From an uncultured Prevotella sp. (GTDB lineage: Bacteria; Bacteroidota; Bacteroidia; Bacteroidales; Bacteroidaceae), in contig CALNFG010000002.1 in the NCBI GenBank assembly GCA_939792625.1, positions 1-36,733 on the forward strand: a stretch of DNA of 36,733 nt, written 5' to 3'. Below the pieces are notes generated by a model. The model had not been told where the DNA came from. It did not search any database and saw only the letters and a list, made by a program, of their open reading frames with translations. Both the position numbers and the translations under genes were made by a program. Below are positions 1-6,533 of the stretch, in pieces (positions within the stretch are counted from its first letter, which is position 1; the number at the start of each line of letters is the position of its first letter).

Positions 1-545
1 TGGAAGGCATACACAGCCGCACCGACTTCGACCTGTCGCAGCACGAGAAGTTCTCCGGCAAGTCGATAAAATACTTCGACCCGCAGACCAACGAGAGCTA
101 CACTCCGTATGACATCGAGACGTCAATCGGCGTTGACCGCATGTTCCTTTCCGTGATGTGCCACTCTTACTGCGAGGAGCAGCTCGAAGGAGGAGAGACG
201 CGCGTCGTGCTGAAGCTGCCCGCTGCGCTGGCTCCCGTCAAGCTGGCCGTGATGCCGCTGCTGAAGAAAGACGGACTGCCCGAAAAGGCCCGCGAGATTA
301 TCGACGAGCTGAAACTGTACTTCAACTGTCAGTATGACGAGAAGGATTCTATCGGCAAGCGCTACCGCCGTCAGGACGCCATAGGCACTCCTTACTGCGT
401 TACCGTTGACCACGACTCGCTGAACGACAACACCGTCACCCTGCGCTTCCGCGACACGATGGAGCAGGAGAGGGTTGCCATAGCCGACCTGCGCGGCATA
501 ATCGAAGACAAGGTGAGCATAACGAGTCTGCTGAAAAAGCTGTGA
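1..545 (+). CDS. glyQS: Glycyl-tRNA synthetase, single-chain type (C-terminal part, 5' end outside window)
   Basis: Charges tRNA-Gly with glycine in the cytoplasm. The reading frame is open from the left edge (codons begin at base 3) to a TGA at 543-545. The visible 180 residues hold the end of the class II catalytic core, including the motif 3 region SIGVDRMF (about residues 42-49 of the visible part), followed by the alpha/beta anticodon-binding domain (LPAALAPVKLAVMPL, then YRRQDAIGTPYCVTVD and TVTLRFRDTMEQ). This is the eukaryote-like homodimeric enzyme, not the separate GlyQ and GlyS subunits. The FKBP-type lipoprotein gene follows in the same direction. Only the N-terminal part is missing, so identification is firm. 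Confidence 0.96.
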   Translation, partial: EGIHSRTDFDLSQHEKFSGKSIKYFDPQTNESYTPYDIETSIGVDRMFLSVMCHSYCEEQLEGGETRVVLKLPAALAPVKLAVMPLLKKDGLPEKAREIIDELKLYFNCQYDEKDSIGKRYRRQDAIGTPYCVTVDHDSLNDNTVTLRFRDTMEQERVAIADLRGIIEDKVSITSLLKKL

Positions 546-600
546 CCGTGCGCTCCGTGCATCGAATATTTGTATCACCTGACAAACTGTGTGTGACGAG

Positions 601-1233
601 ATGAAACATTTCTTGATGACGATATGCACCGTGGCGGCGCTTGCCGTTATTCCGCTGTGGCTTGCCTCGTGCAGCGAGAACGACGATACGGTGGAGGAGT
701 TTCCCGACTGGCAGGAGCGCAACGACGCTTACTTTGCCGGCATTTACGAGCAGGCGCGGGCCAATGTGGACGGCTCGTGGCGGCTGATAAGAAACTATGC
801 GCTTGAGGATACCATTGACGCCGTTTCGACAGACTATATCGCCGTGCAGGTGATACAGCAGGGCGAGGGCAGCGGCTGTCCGATGTTTACTGACTCCGTG
901 CTGGTGAACTATCGCGGCCGGCTCATCCCGTCTACTTCCTATGTTGATGGTTACGTGTTTGATCAGAGCTACACGGGCGAGTATAATGCTGCCACGGCCC
1001 AGCCGCGGCAGATGTATGTAGGCTCGACGGTCGATGGTTTTGCCACAGCTCTGCAGCACATGCACATCGGCGACCGCTGGCTTGTGTACATTCCGTATTC
1101 AATGGGTTACGGGACGGGAGGTTCCGACGCAATTCCCGGTTACAGCACGCTCATCTTCGATGTGGAGCTTGTCGCGTATTACAGGGCCGGCGTTTCGCCC
1201 GGACCGTGGCGTACGGATGAGTATAAGGAATAA
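601..1233 (+). CDS. FKBP-type peptidyl-prolyl cis-trans isomerase, lipoprotein
   Basis: Predicted periplasmic or outer-membrane-anchored prolyl isomerase that helps exported proteins fold. Residues 1-24 form a lipoprotein signal with the lipobox LASC (Cys24). The FKBP fold occupies about residues 95-200: DSVLVNYRGRL, YVFDQSYTGE, then GFATALQHMHIGDRW, IPYSMGYGTGG and STLIFDVELV, which match the ligand pocket and the final beta strand of the family. At 210 aa it is normal for the Bacteroidetes one-domain form. I chose the ATG at 601; a GTG four codons upstream is in frame but would put charged residues before the signal. It follows glyQS by 55 bases and may be co-transcribed with it. Confidence 0.9.
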   Translation: MKHFLMTICTVAALAVIPLWLASCSENDDTVEEFPDWQERNDAYFAGIYEQARANVDGSWRLIRNYALEDTIDAVSTDYIAVQVIQQGEGSGCPMFTDSVLVNYRGRLIPSTSYVDGYVFDQSYTGEYNAATAQPRQMYVGSTVDGFATALQHMHIGDRWLVYIPYSMGYGTGGSDAIPGYSTLIFDVELVAYYRAGVSPGPWRTDEYKE

Positions 1234-1236
1234 AGA

Positions 1237-1295
1237 AGTAAGAGTTAGGAAGAATGGCTTCAGTTGCCGTTTTCTTAACTCTTAATTCTTTTTAT
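1237..1295 (+). terminator. Imperfect hairpin and T-rich tail after the FKBP gene; repeat family member
   Basis: Immediately after the stop codon, GAAGTAAGAGTTAGGAAGA can pair imperfectly with TTTTCTTAACTCTTAATTC (1270-1288), which is followed by TTTTTATT. The same 19-base right arm recurs exactly at 14246-14264 as part of a perfect 23-bp inverted repeat, so this is a repeated intergenic element that probably works as a terminator. Confidence 0.55.
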
Positions 1296-1407
1296 TACCG
1301 GGCTGAAAGTTTCGCCTGTTTGTTTTCTTGATTCCTGCTCTTACCTCCAAATTTATTTGATTTATGTCAAAATATCGCGCATAATATGCAGAAACCTGTC
1401 ATTTTTC

Positions 1408-1438
1408 TTGTCTGTGTGCGCAAACAGCTGTATCTTTG
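1408..1438 (+). promoter_or_regulatory. Bacteroidetes-type promoter for the non-coding transcript
   Basis: TTG at 1408-1410 is separated by 20 bases from TATCTTTG (1431-1438), matching the -33/-7 pattern TTTG-N19/20-TAnnTTTG. No gene starts within 390 bases downstream, so it would drive the RNA candidate that ends at the 1744-1784 terminator. Confidence 0.65.
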
Positions 1439-1442
1439 CATC

Positions 1443-1784
1443 GTCAAAACAATACAATAGGTATTAGTAAAGACTCAGATAATAGGTATTAAGTTATAAG
1501 GTAAAGTAGGTAAAAGGATTGTTATAAAGACAGGATAACGCTCATGCCGCGAGGCACGGCTTAAAAGTTTTCATAGGTAATAAGGTAAAAAAGATTTGTT
1601 TAGGTAACAGATGTTCAAAACCCTGTTTGCTGTTTAGAACAGCAACAGGTTTCGGGGGTGAGGAAAGCATAGAATGGTAAAGATGACACAGCCTCCGTGT
1701 TTTGTTAAGAGATTAAGTTCAGATTTAATGTTGATACATAGGTCGGACGGCAACCACGGAATGATGGTTGCCGTCCGTTTTTTT
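1443..1784 (+). ncRNA. Candidate structured non-coding RNA of about 340 nt, family not recognised
   Basis: This stretch has a promoter-like sequence just upstream (1431-1438) and a perfect terminator at its end (1744-1784), but no credible protein. The 5' half carries many short AGGTAA/AGGTATT motifs (near 1459, 1484, 1498, 1508, 1575, 1582 and 1602). At 1618-1652 a strong hairpin pairs AAACCCTGTTTGCTGTT with AACAGCAACAGGTTT, with two bulges. An 8-codon ORF (ATG at 1611, stop TAG at 1635-1637) lies across that hairpin's left arm, so a leader peptide is an alternative. It does not look like tmRNA, 4.5S RNA or RNase P RNA: their signature sequences are absent. 6S RNA cannot be excluded by eye. 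Confidence 0.5.
1744..1784 (+). terminator. Perfect intrinsic terminator
   Basis: CGGACGGCAACCA (1744-1756) pairs perfectly over 13 bp with TGGTTGCCGTCCG (1765-1777) around an 8-base loop, followed by seven T. It ends the 1443-1784 transcript just before the MATE gene. Confidence 0.9.
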
Positions 1785-1819
1785 GTGACGCATCATATAT
1801 TAATTGAGTTAAAAGTAGT

Positions 1820-1827
1820 AATTTTGC
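1820..1827 (+). promoter_or_regulatory. -7 element directly in front of the MATE gene
   Basis: TAATTTTG fits the -7 consensus TAnnTTTG. It ends only three bases before the ATG at 1831, so transcription would begin at or inside the annotated start. Either the mRNA is leaderless or translation starts at a later Met (1867 or 1888). No good -33 box was found at the right distance. Confidence 0.5.
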
Positions 1828-1830
1828 ACC

Positions 1831-3258
1831 ATGTTTTCAAGCGATAAGGATAATGCCCTGCTTGCGATGATACGCAACGGCAGCGAGATGAACGGCAGTC
1901 AGAAGCTGCATCTTATAGTGCAACTGAGTATTCCCTCGATACTTGCACAGCTCACAACGATAATGATGTTCTACATCGATGCCTCAATGGTAGGCTCGCT
2001 CGGCGCAAAAGCGTCGGCGTCAATAGGTATTGTGGAGTCTACCACGTGGCTTTTCGGCGGACTTACGTCGGCCGCGGCACTGGGCTTTTCGGTGCAGGCG
2101 GCTCACTTCATCGGTGCCAACGACTTTATGAAGGCACGCCAGGTGTTCCGTCAGGGCATTATGGCCACGTTGCTGTTTACCGTCATCCTCACATCTGTCT
2201 GTGTGATGATAGCCGGTCCGTTGCCCCGCTGGTTGGGCGGCGGAGAAGACATTCATGCCGACGCCTCGGCCTATTTCACTATTTACTGTCTGGCTCTGCC
2301 CGTATATCAGATAGGCATACTCTCGTCGAGCATGCTCAAATGTTCGGGCAACATGCGCATACCCAGCATGATGAGCATACTGATGTGTCTGCTCGACGTG
2401 GTGTTCAATTATTTTCTCATTTATGAGACGCGTCCCGTCAGTCTGTTCGGCACGACGTTCACCATGCCCGGTGCCGGCATGGGTGTGCCCGGTGCGGCTC
2501 TCGGCACGGCCCTTGCATATACCGTCACGGGGGCACTGCTGGTGTGGTTTGCCACGGTCAGGTCGCCCGAACTGTCGCTGCGCGGCGAGAAGTGGACGTT
2601 CGCCCCGTTGTGGAACTATCTGCGCAATGCCGCAAAGGTCAGTCTGCCGATGGGCGCGCAGTACATGATGATGAGCGGTGCCCAGATAGTAAGCACCATG
2701 ATAGTGGCTCCTTTGGGCAACATCGCCATTGCTGCCAATACTCTGGCCATCACCGCCGAGAGCCTGTGCTACATGCCCGGTTATGGTATAGGCGATGCCG
2801 CCACCACGCTGGTTGGCCAGAGCATCGGTGCCGGGCGTCCGCGTCTGGCCCGCAGTTTCGCATTCCGCACGGTTGGCATGGGCATGCTTGTCATGGCCTT
2901 GATGGGTGCGGTGATGTATGTTTTCGCGCCGCAGATGATAGGCGTGATGACCCCTGACGAACAGGTACGCCTGCTCGGGGCACAGTCGTTGCGCATAGAG
3001 GCATTTGCCGAGCCTATGTTCGCTGCGGCCATCGTCACTTACAGCGTATGCCTCGGTGCGGGTGACACGCTTGTGCCTGCCTGCATGAATCTGGCCAGCA
3101 TGTGGCTGGTGCGTCTAACGCTCGCGGCATGGCTTGCGCCTGTTTACGGTCTGCGTGGCGTCTGGATGGCAATGGCCGTGGAGCTGACTTTCCGCGGCAC
3201 GATATTCCTTGTGCGTCTGTTCCGCGGCAGATGGATGAAGAAGTCGTTCAGCAGTTAA
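1831..3258 (+). CDS. MATE family multidrug/Na+ efflux transporter
   Basis: Predicted inner-membrane exporter that uses an ion gradient to expel cationic drugs or metabolites. At 475 aa it has the family's usual size, with about twelve hydrophobic segments in two halves. N-half features include SIPSILAQLTTIMMFYIDA and GSLGAKASASIGIVESTTW; the second half has MGAQYMMMSGAQIVSTMIV and GDAATTLVGQSIGAGRP, the internally duplicated G-Q-xG-A pattern of MatE domains. The substrate cannot be told from sequence. In-frame ATGs at 1867 and 1888 are plausible alternative starts, because the promoter-like sequence sits right at 1831. It is transcribed alone and converges on the FabK-like gene across a shared hairpin. 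A second, distant MATE gene lies at 15253-16614. Confidence 0.92.
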   Translation: MFSSDKDNALLAMIRNGSEMNGSQKLHLIVQLSIPSILAQLTTIMMFYIDASMVGSLGAKASASIGIVESTTWLFGGLTSAAALGFSVQAAHFIGANDFMKARQVFRQGIMATLLFTVILTSVCVMIAGPLPRWLGGGEDIHADASAYFTIYCLALPVYQIGILSSSMLKCSGNMRIPSMMSILMCLLDVVFNYFLIYETRPVSLFGTTFTMPGAGMGVPGAALGTALAYTVTGALLVWFATVRSPELSLRGEKWTFAPLWNYLRNAAKVSLPMGAQYMMMSGAQIVSTMIVAPLGNIAIAANTLAITAESLCYMPGYGIGDAATTLVGQSIGAGRPRLARSFAFRTVGMGMLVMALMGAVMYVFAPQMIGVMTPDEQVRLLGAQSLRIEAFAEPMFAAAIVTYSVCLGAGDTLVPACMNLASMWLVRLTLAAWLAPVYGLRGVWMAMAVELTFRGTIFLVRLFRGRWMKKSFSS

Positions 3259-3279
3259 AGGATATGTGTATAAAAACAG

Positions 3280-3325
3280 AATCCCCTTCCGCATGCCGGT
3301 TGTGCTGCGGAAGGGGATTTTGTTT
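3280..3325. terminator. Bidirectional terminator between convergent genes
   Basis: AATCCCCTTCCGCA (3280-3293) pairs perfectly over 14 bp with TGCGGAAGGGGATT (3306-3319). A T-rich run follows on the + strand (TTGTTTT) and an A-rich run precedes it (TAAAAACAG), so it can stop transcripts from both the MATE gene and the reverse-strand FabK-like gene. Confidence 0.9.
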
Positions 3326-3336
3326 TATTCCGGTTA

Positions 3337-4278
3337 TTATTGTCTGAAGAGTGTCTTCGCTTCTTCAAAGCCGTCAACCAGTTCGCGCATCACGTCGGCC
3401 ACGGGCTTAACGGTCTTTATGGCCGAAGCAATTTGTCCTATTTCCAATTCTCCGTTGGCTGTGTCGCCCTCAAAGATGCCCCGCTTCGATGCGGCCCGGC
3501 CCAGTATGTCGCGCAGTTCATCGGCAGTGGCACCCTTGTCTTCGGCTTCTTTCACTTTGTCATACAGTGTATTTTTTATCAGTCGGGTGGGGGCTATCTT
3601 CTTCAGGCACAGCATGGTGTCGCCTTCTTCCAGTGTGGTGCAGCGCTGTTTGAAAGCTTCTGCAGCCGAGCTTTCCTCGGTCAGCGCGAACAGTGTGCCT
3701 ATCTGTACGCCCTCGGCGCCAAGCACCATCGTGGCCAGCATAGCCCGTCCCGAGGCTATTCCTCCTGCGGCGATGAGCGGCAGGCTTGTGGCTTGGCGCA
3801 CCTGGGGTATCAGTGCCAGTGTGGTTGTTTCCTCGCGGCCGTTGTGTCCTCCCGCCTCAAAGCCTTCGGCCACTACTGCGTCGACCCCGGCTTCCTCGCA
3901 TTTGCGGGCAAACTTGCTGCTCGACACCACGTGTGCGACCTTTATTCCCGCCTCGTGGAGCATCGGTGTGTATTTCTTGGGACTGCCGGCAGACGTGAAA
4001 ACAGTCTTTACGCCGCTGTCGATGATGAGTTTCATCAGGCGGTCGATTTCCGGATACATCAGCGGCACGTTCACTCCCCACGGCTTGTCTGTCGCCTCAC
4101 GCATGCGGGCGATATGCTCTTCAAGCGTTTCGGGGTGCATGGAGCCTGCTCCGAGCAGGCCCAGTCCGCCGGCGTTGCTTACCGCAGAGGCCAGCCGCCA
4201 GCCGCTGCACCATACCATACCGCCCTGTATTATGGGGTATCTGATGCCGAATAGTTCGGTTATTCTGTTTTTTTCCAT
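3337..4278 (-). CDS. NAD(P)H-dependent flavin oxidoreductase: enoyl-ACP reductase II (FabK)-like or nitronate monooxygenase
   Basis: FMN-dependent TIM-barrel enzyme of 313 aa. It shows the family's N-terminal RITELFGIRYPIIQGGM, the GGLGLLGAGSM loop, AEGFEAGGHNGR (active-site His region) and the phosphate-binding LPLIAAGGIASG and MVLGAEGVQIGT. The same fold includes FabK, which reduces enoyl-ACP in fatty acid synthesis, and nitronate monooxygenases. The opening and the length are close to FabK as I recall it, so FabK is the better guess, but sequence alone does not settle it. The ATG at 4278 was chosen because the frame extends further upstream through the preceding terminator and promoter, which cannot be coding. 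Its probable promoter (-7 at 4317-4324) lies inside the terminator of the upstream PorE-like gene. Confidence 0.82.
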   Translation of the reverse strand: MEKNRITELFGIRYPIIQGGMVWCSGWRLASAVSNAGGLGLLGAGSMHPETLEEHIARMREATDKPWGVNVPLMYPEIDRLMKLIIDSGVKTVFTSAGSPKKYTPMLHEAGIKVAHVVSSSKFARKCEEAGVDAVVAEGFEAGGHNGREETTTLALIPQVRQATSLPLIAAGGIASGRAMLATMVLGAEGVQIGTLFALTEESSAAEAFKQRCTTLEEGDTMLCLKKIAPTRLIKNTLYDKVKEAEDKGATADELRDILGRAASKRGIFEGDTANGELEIGQIASAIKTVKPVADVMRELVDGFEEAKTLFRQ

Positions 4279-4301
4279 AAATATCTGTTTAAGTGTTATA
4301 C

Positions 4302-4342
4302 AAAAAAATCCCGATGCAAAGATAAGCGTTTGCATCGGGATT
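4302..4342 (-). terminator. Terminator of the PorE-like gene, containing the FabK-like gene's promoter
   Basis: On the reverse strand AATCCCGATGCAAA (complement of 4329-4342) pairs perfectly over 14 bp with TTTGCATCGGGATT (complement of 4307-4320), followed by seven T (complement of 4302-4308). The -7 element TATCTTTG (complement of 4317-4324) uses the loop and the inner part of the downstream arm. Confidence 0.85.
4317..4324 (-). promoter_or_regulatory. -7 promoter element for the FabK-like gene
   Basis: TATCTTTG on the reverse strand matches TAnnTTTG and would give a leader of about 30 bases before the ATG at 4278. It is embedded in the upstream gene's terminator hairpin. A matching -33 box was not evident. 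Confidence 0.55.
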
Positions 4343-4373
4343 CTGTTATTATGTACGTCTTTTTTATGTAAAG

Positions 4374-6446
4374 TCACTCAAAGTTGAAGTACAGGTCCTC
4401 TTCGTTGCCGCTGCCGTTGTCCTGCTGCTGTGGTTTGGGAGGATTCTTCAGGTTGCCTTTTTCGTCAAACATGCCGTAAGTGATGCGCAGCACCACAAAC
4501 TCGGTGCGCCTGTTCAGCTGGTTGCATATTTCCTGCTTCTCGGGGTCAAGTTTCTTTATGAACTCTTCGGTAAGCACGTCTCCCTCTTTCAGCCACGTGT
4601 ACTTTTCGGTCAGCTTCTTGCGTATTGTCTTTGGCTTTTCCTTTCCGTACCCCACGGGCGACAGCCTGTCTTCGGCTATGCCGTGGCTTATCAGATAGTT
4701 TACCACTGTTTCTGCACGCCGCTGCGACAGCACTTTGTTGTATTCGGCGCTGCCCTTGTAGTCGCAGTGGGCACTCAGCTCTATCGTAACGTTGGGATTC
4801 TCGTTGAGCAGCTTCACCAGTTCGTCGAGCGCGGTTTCCGATTCAGGCCTCAGTGTGTACTTGTCAAAGTCATAGAAGATGTTGTCTATGAGTACCGGCA
4901 CACGGATGGATGCCAGCGGGAACTGCAGCACATATTCTTCAGATTCCTCGACGGGTTTCACCCTGAGTTCCTCCTTATGGTTTAAGAAGCCCTTGCACGT
5001 GGCCAGCATTATGTAGTCAACATCGGGCTTGATAACCTGTGTGAACGAGCCGTCACCTTTGACGCTGAGCTTCAGGTTTGTGCCGTCGCTGCCTATCATG
5101 TACACCAGAGCTTCGGGCAGTTCGTAGCCGTCCATCTCGTAAACCCAGCCCTTAACGGTCTGTACTATCTCCGGTTTCTCAAAGCTGTATATGTGGTCCC
5201 AGCCTCGGGCGTCGCCCCGGTTTGAGGAGAAGAAGCCGCGGTTATGCACGCCTTCAAATGTCATTCCGAAGTCATCGCCTTGTGAGTTGAGCGGGTAACC
5301 CGGATGTTCAAGCACAAATCTTTTTGTCTTCGGGTCTACGGTGGCGATGAAGATGTCTAGTCCGCCGAGACCTTTGTGACCGTCGGAAGAGAAATACAGG
5401 TCGCCGTTGGGCCTGAATGTGGGAAACATCTCGTTGCCCGGAGTGTTGATGGGGGCGCCGAGATTCTCGACACCGCCCAGTCCGGCGGCGGTCAGTCTCA
5501 CGCGCCAGATGTCAAGGCCGCCCTTTCCTCCGGGCATGTCGGACGTGAAGTAGAGCCACAGGCCGTCGGGCGATATGGCGGGGTGGGCATAGCTTGACAG
5601 AGTGTCGCGTGTCAGTTCGAGCGGCGACGGCTTGCTCCATGCGGCGTCGGTGCGGTTTGACGTGACGATGGTGGCAAACCTCGGATAGTTGGGGTCGGTG
5701 GTACACTGCGTGAGATACATTTCTCTTTGGTCAGGCGTAAAGCAGCATGCACCCTCGTCAAACTCAGAGTTAAGTCCCGACTCTATTGTTTCAGGGCGCT
5801 GCCACTTGCCGTTCTCGTCTTTCTGTGAGAAGAAGATGTCGCCGGGCTTGGCTCCCGTGATGCCGCTCAGTTCGTCGCCCTGAGCCTCGTTGCGTGTCGA
5901 CGTGAAGTACAGCTGGTCATACTCGTCGCCGAAAAGCATGGGCGAATAGTCGGCCCGGCGTGAGTTGAAGATGTCCATCTTCTTTACGATATATCTCGAG
6001 CCGGCCTCTTTTTCGGCCTGTGCCGTCTGTGCGGCCAGCAGTCCGGTGCGGGCCAGTTCGTTGTCGGGCAGCGAGTCCAGAACGAGCTGAAACTCCTTTG
6101 CCGCTTCCTTGTAGCTTGCCGTCTTCATCAGCAGACGTGCCAGCGAGAGGTGTGTGTCTATGCTGTCCTTTTTGTATCTTATCACGTTGCGGTAAGCGGC
6201 TATGGCTTTGGCGTCGGAGTTTATGCGGTCGTAACAGTAGGCCAGCTTGCGTGCCCGTTCGCCGCGTTTTGCCCTCTCTTTGGCCGGGGTCTTGCTGTAA
6301 GCCACCTTAAACTCGGCCGCCGCGTCATAATATTCGCCTATGGTGAGAAATTTCTCACCTTTTTTCATGTAATGGTCGGCTCCGCACGAAGCGGTGAGGA
6401 GCGCCGCGATACACATTATTATATATGTAGAGAGTCTTGCGTTCAT
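4374..6446 (-). CDS. PorE-like lipoprotein: TPR, beta-propeller, regulatory-like domain and OmpA peptidoglycan-binding domain
   Basis: 690-aa outer-membrane or periplasmic lipoprotein. Residues 1-21 are a lipoprotein signal with lipobox TASC (Cys21). Then come tetratricopeptide repeats (about 25-150), a PD40/WD40-like propeller (about 165-420, with repeated SPDGLWLYFTSD and RPNGDLYFSSD motifs), a carboxypeptidase-regulatory-like beta domain (about 431-505, starting VKGWVYEMDG), and an OmpA C-terminal domain (about 520-655, with SAHCDYKGSAEYN and LSQRRAETVVNYL). The same order occurs in PorE of the Porphyromonas type IX secretion system, which anchors the machine to peptidoglycan, and the size is similar. 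The assignment rests on architecture; related OmpA/PD40 proteins with other roles exist. TopB lies upstream in the same direction, 87 bases away. Confidence 0.85.
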   Translation of the reverse strand: MNARLSTYIIMCIAALLTASCGADHYMKKGEKFLTIGEYYDAAAEFKVAYSKTPAKERAKRGERARKLAYCYDRINSDAKAIAAYRNVIRYKKDSIDTHLSLARLLMKTASYKEAAKEFQLVLDSLPDNELARTGLLAAQTAQAEKEAGSRYIVKKMDIFNSRRADYSPMLFGDEYDQLYFTSTRNEAQGDELSGITGAKPGDIFFSQKDENGKWQRPETIESGLNSEFDEGACCFTPDQREMYLTQCTTDPNYPRFATIVTSNRTDAAWSKPSPLELTRDTLSSYAHPAISPDGLWLYFTSDMPGGKGGLDIWRVRLTAAGLGGVENLGAPINTPGNEMFPTFRPNGDLYFSSDGHKGLGGLDIFIATVDPKTKRFVLEHPGYPLNSQGDDFGMTFEGVHNRGFFSSNRGDARGWDHIYSFEKPEIVQTVKGWVYEMDGYELPEALVYMIGSDGTNLKLSVKGDGSFTQVIKPDVDYIMLATCKGFLNHKEELRVKPVEESEEYVLQFPLASIRVPVLIDNIFYDFDKYTLRPESETALDELVKLLNENPNVTIELSAHCDYKGSAEYNKVLSQRRAETVVNYLISHGIAEDRLSPVGYGKEKPKTIRKKLTEKYTWLKEGDVLTEEFIKKLDPEKQEICNQLNRRTEFVVLRITYGMFDEKGNLKNPPKPQQQDNGSGNEEDLYFNFE

Positions 6447-6452
6447 AATCGG

Positions 6453-6460
6453 GAAAGGTA
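6453..6460 (-). promoter_or_regulatory. Possible -7 element of the PorE-like gene
   Basis: TACCTTTC on the reverse strand differs from TAnnTTTG only in its last base and lies six bases before the ATG. This is weak evidence. The 87-base gap also holds a 12-bp perfect palindrome, CGGGCATGCCCG, at 6486-6497. Confidence 0.25.
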
Positions 6461-6533
6461 TAAAGGCCCGTATCGCTTGTGCCGGCGGGCATGCCCGGGC
6501 TGACTTTTATATAATAACTCTTTTTTCCGACTT

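Noticed and set aside
1443-1784. tmRNA, 4.5S RNA or RNase P RNA in the gap after the FKBP gene
   Set aside because: The characteristic conserved segments of these RNAs are not present.
1674-1844. Open frame of 56 codons starting ATGGTAAAGATGACAC inside the gap before the MATE gene
   Set aside because: It runs through the perfect terminator stem and T tract and into the next gene in another frame, with no family resemblance. It is more likely part of an RNA.
3340-4254. Long open frame on the + strand opposite the FabK-like gene
   Set aside because: It is a shadow frame: cysteine- and histidine-rich, with no known motif, while the opposite strand has an unmistakable enzyme.
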